Shown here in pieces: positions 1 to 7,574 of a stretch of DNA of 64,000 nt. The stretch is from Azospirillum sp. TSH64 (GTDB taxonomy: Bacteria; Pseudomonadota; Alphaproteobacteria; Azospirillales; Azospirillaceae). Location: positions 7,379,125 through 7,443,124 of the forward strand of contig NZ_LGQW01000015.1 of the NCBI RefSeq assembly GCF_003116035.1. The letters are read 5' to 3'. Under the pieces are notes generated by a model. It worked only from the letters and a program-made list of their open reading frames with translations, made no database searches and was not told the DNA's origin. Numbering within the stretch: position 1 is the first letter of the stretch; every line of letters starts with the position of its first letter. A program made the position numbers and the translations under genes.

Positions 1-1681
1 TGGTCAGCTCCACCCCCTCCTTGATCGCCCGCACCGTCACATTGTCGGAGATCGGCCGCACCACCACGCCCTGGTAGGAGGCCATGACCTCCAGGTCCGG
101 ATAGCGGTGGGGTTCGGGCACCCCCTGCCCCGGACTGGGAAGCGGAACGACCTGGATGCGGTCGCCGACGTCCGGGTCGGCGAACTGCACGACGTTGGCC
201 GCATCGGGGGCCCGCACCAGCAGCCGGGCGCCCAGCAGGAAATCGGGGTCCGGCTCGACCCGCAGGTCGCCGGTGCTGCCCATGTTGGCGGGGCGGGCGG
301 AGGACAGGATGCGCCATGTGGTGCCCTGCCGCTCCACCGTCGGCCACACCATCGGGCCGATCTTGGTGCGGAAGACACTGCCGCCGGTCGCCGGCACCGG
401 CTCCACCGCGCCCATCAGCTCGGCGCCGGGACCGCTGAGCTTGCCGGCGCCGATGGGCATCGGCCGGTCGAAGGCGATGTAGAGCTGTCCCGCCCGCGGA
501 TAGACCGCGATGGAGGCTGGCCCGCCGGTGTCGAAGGTCAGCACCGGCCCTTTCGGCCCCGCCGCCGGCTGGGCCTTCGCATCGGCAGCAGCCGCCGGAG
601 CCGCCTTGGCCTCGGCCGGCGGAGCGGCAGGAGCCGGGTTGGCGGCAGTGTTGGCCGCGGCGGCGTTCGCGGCGACGGCCGACCGGCCGGAGGTGGCCGA
701 CGCCACGGTGGGGGCGTCCTTGCCGCCCTCCTTGGCCACGTCCTTCGCCGGTGCAGGCTGGCTGGCGCCCTGGTTGCCGTTGGCGCCCTGGCTGCCCGGC
801 CCGGCCGGCGTCCCCTGGGAACCCGAAGCGGGCGCAACGGCTGCCGGAGCGGCGCCGTCGCTCTTGGGCAGGCCGGCGCGCGATCCCGGATTGCCGACGG
901 TCAGCACCATCGACTTGCCCGACGCGCTGTCGCTCACCTCGGCGTCCTGCGGCACGGCGAGCGTGACCGCAAGCGAGCCGTCGGGCTGGCGGTAGGATTC
1001 GATGTTGCGGATGTTGCGCAGCGGTGCCTTAGGCAGGGCCGACAGGTCGGCGGTGCCGCCCTTGTCGAAGGCGACGGTCACCGCGGCGCCGTCGTGGGTC
1101 ACCTTGTAGCCGACCGGGGCCGGCCAATCGAAGGTCAGGCGGCTCCGGTCGGGCTGGTCGCCCCCCTGCACCCGCAGCCGGCCGGCGGACGGCACAGGCT
1201 TGGACGTTTCCGCCTTGGCGGGGGCCGGCGGCGCGGGCTCGGCATTGGCATTGGCATTGGCCTGTTGCGGGGCGGCGCCCGCCGCCGCGGGCGACAGGTC
1301 GATGGCGACGGCATTGCCGTTGCGGAAGCTCTTCAGCGAAACCGGGCGCTTCAGGTCGAAGGACACCGTCTTTCCATCGGCCTCCACCCGCCCGGCGGCG
1401 AGATAGTCGGGCAGCGCCCGCACCAGCCGGTCGACCGGGGCGTCGATGGGTTCGGTGAAGGCGATGACCAGCCGGTCACCCTCGACCGCCGCGGTGAAAT
1501 CGACCTTGCCCGGCCAGTCGAAGACCAGACGGCCGAAATCCTTGTGGGTGCCGCCGCGCACCGGCACGCTGGCGGCATCGGCCGGCAGGGGGGAGAGCAG
1601 GACCGGCACGGCAAGCAGCGCCACCGCGGCGGCACAGCCGCGCAGCCAGCGCTTCCGTCGATAGCCCGAGCCGTCCGTCAC
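1..1681 (-). CDS. Large secreted repeat protein, 3' end outside window
   Basis: The first 560 codons of a long protein that runs off the left edge. It begins at a GTG one base after the stop of the MotB-like gene, with a strong GGAAGGAG site about 9 bases upstream. Residues 12-34 are a basic-then-hydrophobic signal peptide, so export is expected. After it come two related beta-rich segments, each opening with a Phe-Asp-Trp-Pro motif (FDWPGKV, about residue 50; FDWPAPV, about residue 165), and a third related segment near residue 385. Between them are long Ala/Pro/Asn linkers including an Asn-Ala repeat. The segments look AMIN-like, but I cannot name the family. Its position behind cheZ and two MotB-like genes suggests a periplasmic partner of a motor or envelope complex; that is inference. 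The missing part may hold TPRs. Confidence 0.8.
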   Translation of the reverse strand, partial: MTDGSGYRRKRWLRGCAAAVALLAVPVLLSPLPADAASVPVRGGTHKDFGRLVFDWPGKVDFTAAVEGDRLVIAFTEPIDAPVDRLVRALPDYLAAGRVEADGKTVSFDLKRPVSLKSFRNGNAVAIDLSPAAAGAAPQQANANANAEPAPPAPAKAETSKPVPSAGRLRVQGGDQPDRSRLTFDWPAPVGYKVTHDGAAVTVAFDKGGTADLSALPKAPLRNIRNIESYRQPDGSLAVTLAVPQDAEVSDSASGKSMVLTVGNPGSRAGLPKSDGAAPAAVAPASGSQGTPAGPGSQGANGNQGASQPAPAKDVAKEGGKDAPTVASATSGRSAVAANAAAANTAANPAPAAPPAEAKAAPAAAADAKAQPAAGPKGPVLTFDTGGPASIAVYPRAGQLYIAFDRPMPIGAGKLSGPGAELMGAVEPVPATGGSVFRTKIGPMVWPTVERQGTTWRILSSARPANMGSTGDLRVEPDPDFLLGARLLVRAPDAANVVQFADPDVGDRIQVVPLPSPGQGVPEPHRYPDLEVMASYQGVVVRPISDNVTVRAIKEGVELT

Positions 1682-1682
1682 C

Positions 1683-2420
1683 TCAATCCGCTCCTTCCTC
1701 GCGCACCACGATGTCGACCGGCAGGCGCCCCCCGCCGCCCGACACATCGCCGGCAATCCCTGCCCCAATCCCTACCCCGTCCACCGGCATCATCACCGCC
1801 CGCGCCACAAGATCGCGGCGATAGCCGGTCTCGCGCAGGGCGGCGGAGACGGCGACCGCCCGCGTCAGCGCCCGTTCCCAGGCGACGCCGCCGGTCGTGT
1901 CCTCATGCTCCGCATGGCCGACCAGCTCGATGCGGTTGCCGATGCGGCCGATGACGGCACCCAGCAGGAACAGCACCCGCCGCCCCTCCTCGGTGAAGGC
2001 GGCACCGGTGGGGTCGAACATCCGCTCTCCCGGCAGGCGGATGACCACCCGGTCATCTTCGCGCCGGACATCGACCACCGCCAGCTCCCCATTCGACCGC
2101 AGCTGGCTTCCCAGCAAGGCGGCCAGATAATGCAGGTCGATGGCCGCCCTCGCCTCCACCGCCATGGCGTTGAAGGCGGCGCCGGGATCGGCCGGCCGGT
2201 CCGACGGGGTCGTCGCGGTCGAGCGCGCGGCCGGGATCGACTCCGACACGCCCTTCGCCAGACGGGTCCAGCGCTCCGCCTCCGGCTCGCTCATCGAATA
2301 CATCAGCACGAAGAAGGCGAGCATGAGTGAGATCAGGTCGGTGAAGCTGATCAGCCACAGCGTCTTGCGCTGGGCGCCGCCATCGTCCGCCCTGCCGGCG
2401 ATCCGGGGAACGCGGATCAT
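1683..2420 (-). CDS. MotB-like protein with channel aspartate and OmpA domain
   Basis: A 245-residue inner-membrane protein of the MotB/OmpA type. A single membrane helix at residues 21-43 carries an aspartate at residue 28 (FTDLISLMLAFFVLMYSMSE), the pattern of the ion-conducting helix of MotB and PomB. The C-terminal half is an OmpA-like peptidoglycan-binding domain with a modified GHAEHED motif where GHTD is usual, followed by a conserved Arg-Ala helix. MotB is normally about 300 residues, so this is short. The start overlaps the end of the upstream MotB-like gene by four bases (ATGA), and the next gene follows after one base, so all are one operon. No motA is present in the window. The protein could serve a motor or a TolR/ExbD-like energy-coupling complex. 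Confidence 0.85.
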   Translation of the reverse strand: MIRVPRIAGRADDGGAQRKTLWLISFTDLISLMLAFFVLMYSMSEPEAERWTRLAKGVSESIPAARSTATTPSDRPADPGAAFNAMAVEARAAIDLHYLAALLGSQLRSNGELAVVDVRREDDRVVIRLPGERMFDPTGAAFTEEGRRVLFLLGAVIGRIGNRIELVGHAEHEDTTGGVAWERALTRAVAVSAALRETGYRRDLVARAVMMPVDGVGIGAGIAGDVSGGGGRLPVDIVVREEGAD

Positions 2421-3268
2421 TTCCGCACCTCGGCTTTCGCCGGCGCCGTATTCGCAGGGACGGTATTGGTCGGTGTGGTGGGCTTCGCCGGTGCCGCCTT
2501 CGCGACCGGACGGGCCGCCCCGTCCTCGTCCCAGCGCAGGGAGAACAGCAGCCGCACCCCGCCGGGCTCGCCGCGTTCGATACCGACGGTGACGTTGCGG
2601 GCCGGCGCCCCATCCTCGACCAGGGCGCGGGCCAGCACGCCGGCACGGGCGACCGGCCCCGGCGGCTGGCTGGGCGTTCCCGTCGGGCCGATGCCGAGCA
2701 GCGCGTCCAACTCCACCCGCTCGCCCTGGCGCGACTGGCGGAGCGCGTCGGCGATGCGGTCGATCAGCCCCTGCCGGTCCGGCCGCAGGGTCATGGTGCC
2801 GGGAACGAACAAATCGTCGGCGGGCAGGCGCACCTCCAGCAGCTGGCCGGGGGCGACCACCTCCACCTTGGAGACCGCGACCGCGGTGGCGAACAGGGTG
2901 CCGACATCCTCCAGCCGCTGCACGGCGAAGACGGTCCCGGCGCGCGAGGCCACCGGTTCGGATCCGTCGCGCAGGCGCGGATCGATGACGAAGCTGGGGA
3001 AGGTCCGCTCCAGCGAGGCGGCGACCGCCTTGACCTTCTGCACCGTCTGCACCGAATGGGCGTTCAGCACGATGAAGAAGACCAGAAGCAGCAGGAACAG
3101 CGACAACAGAAGCAGGATGCTGCCGTTGTTCGGATTGGCATGGCTGCCGGAACCGCCGGCGCGCCCGGCCCGCAGCAGCAACGGCAATCCGGCGCCTCCC
3201 GCCCCCGGGGCGATGCCCTGGGCCGTGTGCCCGCCGCCGGGCCTGCTGATGGGGGAGCCGGGCAGCAT
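2417..3268 (-). CDS. MotB-like membrane protein without channel aspartate
   Basis: A 283-residue protein: a Gly/Pro-rich cytoplasmic tail of about 45 residues, one very hydrophobic helix at about 49-70, then a periplasmic domain distantly like OmpA/MotB. The helix is almost all Leu, Ile and Phe and has no acidic residue, unlike its downstream neighbour. In the C-terminal domain the GHTD-type motif is not recognisable, though a helix with Arg-Ala spacing (residues near 205-220) and a terminal strand remain. The ATG at 3268 lies five bases after the cheZ stop and fits the operon better than upstream starts, which would run into cheZ. The C terminus is a Lys/Ala/Pro/Thr-rich tail. Probably a structural partner of the second MotB-like protein. 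Confidence 0.75.
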   Translation of the reverse strand: MLPGSPISRPGGGHTAQGIAPGAGGAGLPLLLRAGRAGGSGSHANPNNGSILLLLSLFLLLLVFFIVLNAHSVQTVQKVKAVAASLERTFPSFVIDPRLRDGSEPVASRAGTVFAVQRLEDVGTLFATAVAVSKVEVVAPGQLLEVRLPADDLFVPGTMTLRPDRQGLIDRIADALRQSRQGERVELDALLGIGPTGTPSQPPGPVARAGVLARALVEDGAPARNVTVGIERGEPGGVRLLFSLRWDEDGAARPVAKAAPAKPTTPTNTVPANTAPAKAEVRK

Positions 3269-3272
3269 GGCG

Positions 3273-3980
3273 TCAGTCGAAACTGGCCAGCAGACGGTCG
3301 ATCTCGTCCTGGTCCATAGCGTTGCCCGGCAGCTGCGGACCATGCAGAAGCTGCTGATCGGCCTCCGCCGCGCTCATCGGCTCGAAATGCACGGCGGCCT
3401 CCGCCTCCTCCGCCGCCAGCTTCGCCAGCCGCGGGGCGTGGTTCTGCCGCACCTCGCTGCCGAAGGCGGCGACGATCATGTCCACCTTCGATTCGATGTG
3501 CTTCAGCGTGCGCACCACCTTGCTGATGCGCTGGCCGGTAATGTCCTGGAAGTTGCAGGCCTCGTAGATCGCGGTGATCTGGTCGTTCAGCTTGGCCGAG
3601 GTGCCGGCATCCGTCTGTCCGGCGACGGCGCCGATGGCGTCGCAGGCGTCGAAGATGGCGAAGGTCGCCTTTTCCGTCGCGCCGATCACCGCGTCCAGCT
3701 CGTCCGTCGCGGTGCGGATGTGTTCGTCGCGGATTTCGGCCGGCTGGAGCGCTGCGATCTCCTGCTTGGCCGTCTCGATGTATTTGGCGAGGTCCACCAC
3801 CTCCTTGTACAGGCGCAGGTCGGTGGCGGAGATGTCGCCGTCCATGCTGCCCAGGATGTTGCGGACGATGTCCGTCACCTCGTCGCGCGACAGCGGCTGT
3901 GCGGCTTCCGCGAAGGCGGTGTCGAGGCGCTGTCTCAGGAGCTTCTGTTCCGTCACGGCGGATTGGGCGGAGAAGGTCAT
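3273..3980 (-). CDS. cheZ: Chemotaxis phosphatase CheZ
   Basis: A 235-residue, largely helical protein. It dephosphorylates phospho-CheY and so ends the flagellar switching signal. The motif FQDITGQ at residues 144-150 matches the CheZ active-site segment, in which the Asp (146 here) and the Gln four residues later (150 here) are the functional pair. The last residues, MDQDEIDRLLASFD, match the C-terminal CheY-binding peptide of CheZ, also ending in a hydrophobic/acidic helix. The start at 3980 gives a family-like N terminus, although its ribosome-binding site is weak; a longer frame upstream is low-complexity and not family-like. It heads the operon with the two MotB-like proteins, which supports a role for those genes in motility. 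Confidence 0.92.
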   Translation of the reverse strand: MTFSAQSAVTEQKLLRQRLDTAFAEAAQPLSRDEVTDIVRNILGSMDGDISATDLRLYKEVVDLAKYIETAKQEIAALQPAEIRDEHIRTATDELDAVIGATEKATFAIFDACDAIGAVAGQTDAGTSAKLNDQITAIYEACNFQDITGQRISKVVRTLKHIESKVDMIVAAFGSEVRQNHAPRLAKLAAEEAEAAVHFEPMSAAEADQQLLHGPQLPGNAMDQDEIDRLLASFD

Positions 3981-4274
3981 CGGGCGTGTCCAGCGAGAGG
4001 GGCAAGGCCTTGGCGGAAAGTGCCGGAACCTCCCCGGTTCGCGCCCTCCGGCGAGCGCACCGTCGGTGCCTTCCGCGGCGGAGGTTCGATGCTCCGACCG
4101 CTTGTGGCGCCCAACCGTCCAAGGAACTGTCCGAGCCGACAAAGCCTAGGGCGCGAGGGTTAAGAGCCCGTAAAGATGACCCCGCCAAGGGTCCTGACAC
4201 CGTGCCCGAGTTGCCCGCGCATCACACTGTGGCCGGCGCAACCGCATGGGTGCCGGCCTCGCCAGCGGCGCGGT

Positions 4275-4403
4275 TCAGAACAGGCTGGCGGCAGCCGGCG
4301 CACCGAGAAGCGCGATCAGGACCAGCACGGTGACGGCAACCAGCCGCTCCATCGGCGACCAGCGCTTCCAGTCTTTTCTGAAGCTTTTCAGTTCGTCGGC
4401 CAT
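4275..4403 (-). CDS. 42-residue single-helix membrane peptide
   Basis: A small gene with a good GGAAGG ribosome-binding site six bases before its ATG. The product begins with a charged amphipathic stretch (ADELKSFRKDWKRWS) and continues into a hydrophobic helix (about residues 21-40) ending in Ala-Ser-Leu-Phe. This gives a tail-anchored or single-pass peptide with its basic N terminus in the cytoplasm. It lies about 290 bases upstream of cheZ on the same strand, so it could share that operon's transcript. I do not recognise a family. Charge pattern and initiation signal support a real gene, but its shortness keeps this tentative. Confidence 0.6.
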   Translation of the reverse strand: MADELKSFRKDWKRWSPMERLVAVTVLVLIALLGAPAAASLF

Positions 4404-4509
4404 GACAAACCTTCCGGGGTTCGGGAACTACACTGCAACGCAACGAAACTGCATCCCGGGCAGTTGACGCATGGTTAAAATCACCCGGCACCACGACAAT
4501 GCTCGACCA

Positions 4510-4527
4510 GTGGCACAGAATTGCCAC
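4510..4527. promoter_or_regulatory. Perfect dyad GTGGCA-N6-TGCCAC
   Basis: Inverted repeat of six bases separated by six, in the AT-richer divergent region between the 42-residue peptide gene and the patatin gene. It resembles a sigma-54 promoter at first sight, but the GG-GC spacing is one base short, so an operator for a dimeric regulator is the better reading. No regulator can be named. Confidence 0.35.
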
Positions 4528-4546
4528 AGTCATGCCCAGCCAACCT

Positions 4547-4560
4547 CTGATCCAGGTCAA
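4547..4560. promoter_or_regulatory. FNR/FixK-like site, one mismatch
   Basis: CTGATCCAGGTCAA differs at the first base from the TTGA-N6-TCAA pattern bound by FNR/FixK proteins. It lies about 210 bases before the patatin start and about 145 before the 42-residue peptide start on the other strand. The one mismatch and distance make it weak. Confidence 0.3.
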
Positions 4561-4684
4561 ACATCGGCCAAATTTTCGACATTTCCCATCTCGCGGGTGG
4601 CGATGCCGTCGTCTCCGGCGGCGTGCCACTTCCGGCCGCTTCCGAAACCGGGCGGTAATGCCTAGATGATAAGCTCTAGATCAA

Positions 4685-4749
4685 GCCTCCGATGCCGGAG
4701 GCATTCAGCCTCCGATGCCCGGGGGCATCTGGCCCCCGACACCGGGGGC
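4685..4749. repeat. Three tandem GC-rich hairpins
   Basis: Three adjacent perfect inverted repeats: 4685-4691 with 4696-4702 (GCCTCCG, loop ATGC), 4714-4720 with 4723-4729 (GATGCCC, loop GG), and 4732-4738 with 4743-4749 (GCCCCCG, loop ACAC). Neighbouring units share sequence (CCTCCGATGCC occurs twice), so the block looks like a diverged tandem duplication. It ends about 17 bases before the patatin ATG and would lie in its 5' leader. None is followed by a T-run, so they are not classical terminators. A REP-like repeat or a structured leader are both possible. Confidence 0.7.
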
Positions 4750-4766
4750 GCCGACGGGAGATGCGG

Positions 4767-5801
4767 ATGGCGAAGGGAACCGACCTGAAGATCGGGCTTG
4801 CGCTGGGCAGCGGTGCGGCGCGCGGCTGGGCGCACATCGGCGTCCTGCGCGCACTGGAGGAGATCGGGATCAAGCCCGACATCATCTGCGGCACCTCGAT
4901 CGGCGCCGCGGTGGGGGCCGCCTATCTGACAGACCAGCTCGACGAGCTTCAGGCCTGGGCGCAGAAGATGGGCTGGCTCGGCATGCTGGGCATCATCGAC
5001 CTCACCTTCCGCCGCGGCGGTCTGGTGGCGGCCGAGAAGGCGTTCGGCCGCTTCGACAACGAGCGCAGCAACGTCCTGATCGAAAAGCTGCCGATGCCCT
5101 TCGCCACCGTCGCCACCGACCTGTCGACGGGGCGCGAGATGTGGCTGCGCGACGGCCCGCTGATGTCGGCGGTGATGGCCTCGGCCGCCATGCCCGGCCT
5201 GTTCCCCGCGGTGCGGCGCGACCATCACCTGCTGGTGGACGGCGCCCTGGTCAATCCGGTGCCGGTCTCGCTCTGCCGGGCGCTGGGGGCCGACATCGTG
5301 GTCGCGGTCAACCTGAACAGCGAGCTGTCGCCGCTGGGCCGGCCGACCGGCCGCGCCGCCGGCAAGGGGCTGACCGGGAAAGGGGGGCTTGGCGGCAAGG
5401 GAATCGGCGGCAACACGGTCGCGGTCAAGGCGCCGGAACCGGTGGTGGCGGGCGGCGACGCCGGTTCCCCCGCTTTGTCCCACCTGACCAGCCAGATCTC
5501 GACATGGCTCGGCCGCAAGCCCAGCCGGCGCACCCAGTTCCTGGCCGACCAGATCGACGACGCCCATGCCCACAAGCAGATGCCCAACGCGCTGGAGGTG
5601 ATGGCCGGCTCCATCGACATCATGCAGGACCGCATCACCCGGTCCCGTCTGGCCGGCGAACCGCCCGACGTGCTGATCGCGCCGCGGCTGGCCCATATCG
5701 GCATCCTGGAGTTCGACCGCGCCGCCGAGGCGGTGGAGATCGGCCATACCGCCGCCTCCATGCTGCGCCCCTCCATCGAACTGGCCCTGCGCCGCGCCTG
5801 A
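4767..5801 (+). CDS. Patatin-like phospholipase (RssA/NTE family)
   Basis: A 344-residue patatin-fold esterase. The oxyanion glycine loop is at residues 14-20 (GSGAARG), the nucleophile Ser44 sits in GTSIG, and the catalytic Asp157 is in VDGALVNP. These form the Ser-Asp dyad of bacterial patatins, which cleave acyl esters of phospholipids or lysophospholipids. There is no signal peptide, so a cytoplasmic or peripheral membrane enzyme is likely. The ATG at 4767 is six bases after CGGGAG, better spaced than the in-frame ATG at 4761. A Gly/Lys-rich insert (about residues 185-215) interrupts the second half. Substrate is unknown. A second, distinct patatin is at 30839-31921. Confidence 0.88.
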   Translation: MAKGTDLKIGLALGSGAARGWAHIGVLRALEEIGIKPDIICGTSIGAAVGAAYLTDQLDELQAWAQKMGWLGMLGIIDLTFRRGGLVAAEKAFGRFDNERSNVLIEKLPMPFATVATDLSTGREMWLRDGPLMSAVMASAAMPGLFPAVRRDHHLLVDGALVNPVPVSLCRALGADIVVAVNLNSELSPLGRPTGRAAGKGLTGKGGLGGKGIGGNTVAVKAPEPVVAGGDAGSPALSHLTSQISTWLGRKPSRRTQFLADQIDDAHAHKQMPNALEVMAGSIDIMQDRITRSRLAGEPPDVLIAPRLAHIGILEFDRAAEAVEIGHTAASMLRPSIELALRRA

Positions 5802-5948
5802 CCGGTTGCGCTGGAGGCTGTTCCCGTCTTCCGTATCAGCCATATATCCCTCGTGTCCCGGCGTTCGTCCGGGCCATGTCCCCGCCTGCCCCTTCCCGCC
5901 TGCCCTTCCCTGTTTGCCCCTCCCCGATTACCGCGAGAGCCAGCGTCC

Positions 5949-7529
5949 ATGAGCCAGTCTGCGCCGTCCGACACCGTCGCCACCCTGCTCGCCAGCGGAA
6001 CACCGCATTGGGGCAACAACGGCACGGTGCTGGACGGCGGCTCCGTCGGCGCCGCCGCCACCGTCACCTATGGCTTCCTGACCAGCGCGCGGCAGGTCTC
6101 CTCCGCCGACTCCACCGGCTTCGCCGCCATGAGCACGGCCCAGCGCGCCGCCGTCCGGCAGGCGCTGGCGACCTGGAGCGCGGTCGCCAACGTCACCTTC
6201 GTGGAGATTTCCGACGCCGCGAGCGCGGCGGTCGCCTTCGGGACCAACCGGCAGCGCGGCCAGTCGGCGGCCTACGCCTATTATCCCTCCACCGGCATCC
6301 AGGGCGGACAGGTGTTCCTGGCCAACGACAGCGCCGGGAACACCAACCCGGCGTCGGGCAGCTACAGCTACATGACCGTCATCCACGAGATCGGCCATGC
6401 GCTGGGGCTGAAGCATCCCGGCAACTACAACGCCGGCACCGACGACGGGACGGAGGGGCCCTATCTGCCGGCGGCGACGGACAATTATGCGTTCAGCATC
6501 ATGTCCTACAACGAGAACGCCGCGCTGCCGTCGGGGACCTACCTGACCGGCCCCAGCCTCTACGACATCGCCGCGATCCAGTATCTCTACGGCGCCAACA
6601 TGGCGACCGGGGCCGGCGACACCGGCTATGCGCTGAACACCGCCAGCTTCACCACCCTGTGGGACCCCACCGGCCACAACAGCCTGAACGGTGCCGCCCA
6701 GACGGCCGACCTGTCGCTGGATTTGCGCAGCGGCCAGTTCAGCAGCGCCGGCGGCACGACCTTCCTGGCTCTGGCCTATGGCACCAGGGTGCAGCTGGCG
6801 ACCGGCGGCAGCGGGAACGACAGCTTCACCGTCAACGATCTGGGCAACGTCATCGACGGCGGCGCCGGGACCGACACCGTGGTGTTCAGCGGACGCCGTG
6901 CGCAGTACCGCGTCCAGTCGCTGGACGCCGGCCGCTACATCGTCAGCGGCGCCGACGGCAACGACCTGCTGACCAACATCGACTATCTGCGCTTCGCCGA
7001 CGGCAGCACCGCCCTGTCGTCAATGGTGTCCGGCACTTTCGACGCGCTGCGCTACGTCGCCTCCAACAGCGACCTGATAGCAGCGCTCGGCACCAACGCC
7101 GCGGCGGCGACCCAGCATCTGATCGGTGCCGGCGTCTATGAGGGCCGCAGCCTGACCGGCTTCGATCCCTACAATTATCTGGCCGGCTATGGCGACCTGC
7201 TGACCAGCTTCGGCAGCGACGTCGCCGCCGCCACCCGCCATTACATCGAGGCCGGCAACCGCGAAGGCCGCAGTTCCACCCTGTTCGACACGCTGTCCTA
7301 CGAGGCCAGCAACCCCGACCTGATCGCCGCCTTCGGCGACAACCGCGAAGCGGTGGAGCTGCATTACATCGTCAGCGGCCGGCTGGAGGGCCGTTCGCTG
7401 ACCCGCTTCAACGCCGCCGCCTATCTGGCGGCGAACCCGGACGTCCGCACCGCCGTCGGCGGCAACCTGACCGCCGCCAAGCAGCATTACGTCAGCTATG
7501 GCTATGCCGAGGGTCGGGCGCTGGCCTGA
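5949..7529 (+). CDS. Serralysin-type secreted metalloprotease with C-terminal repeats
   Basis: A 526-residue zinc protease of the metzincin/serralysin type (peptidase M10). The zinc motif HEIGHALGLKH is at residues 146-156 with the catalytic Glu147, and the Met-turn SIMSY is at 183-187. There is no N-terminal signal peptide, as expected for type I secretion. A short segment rich in GGxGxDxxx-like turns follows (about residues 297-320), weaker than true RTX repeats. Residues about 362-526 hold four tandem repeats of about 41 residues, each opening with Phe-Asp/Asn and ending in EGRS/EGRA. No type I exporter genes are adjacent. The ATG at 5949 is chosen because the upstream frame is Pro-rich and atypical. 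Confidence 0.88.
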   Translation: MSQSAPSDTVATLLASGTPHWGNNGTVLDGGSVGAAATVTYGFLTSARQVSSADSTGFAAMSTAQRAAVRQALATWSAVANVTFVEISDAASAAVAFGTNRQRGQSAAYAYYPSTGIQGGQVFLANDSAGNTNPASGSYSYMTVIHEIGHALGLKHPGNYNAGTDDGTEGPYLPAATDNYAFSIMSYNENAALPSGTYLTGPSLYDIAAIQYLYGANMATGAGDTGYALNTASFTTLWDPTGHNSLNGAAQTADLSLDLRSGQFSSAGGTTFLALAYGTRVQLATGGSGNDSFTVNDLGNVIDGGAGTDTVVFSGRRAQYRVQSLDAGRYIVSGADGNDLLTNIDYLRFADGSTALSSMVSGTFDALRYVASNSDLIAALGTNAAAATQHLIGAGVYEGRSLTGFDPYNYLAGYGDLLTSFGSDVAAATRHYIEAGNREGRSSTLFDTLSYEASNPDLIAAFGDNREAVELHYIVSGRLEGRSLTRFNAAAYLAANPDVRTAVGGNLTAAKQHYVSYGYAEGRALA

Positions 7530-7574
7530 GCCGGCCGGCTTCCCTCACTCCGGCAGCCCTTAATTCGCCGGCCC

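Noticed and set aside
107..1954. A plus-strand open frame of about 615 codons
   Set aside because: Antisense to the secreted repeat protein with a good ribosome-binding site and signal peptide; the plus frame is Arg/Gly/His low-complexity.
4511..4525. Sigma-54 promoter TGGCAC...TTGC
   Set aside because: The distance between the GG and GC elements is 11 rather than 12 bases.
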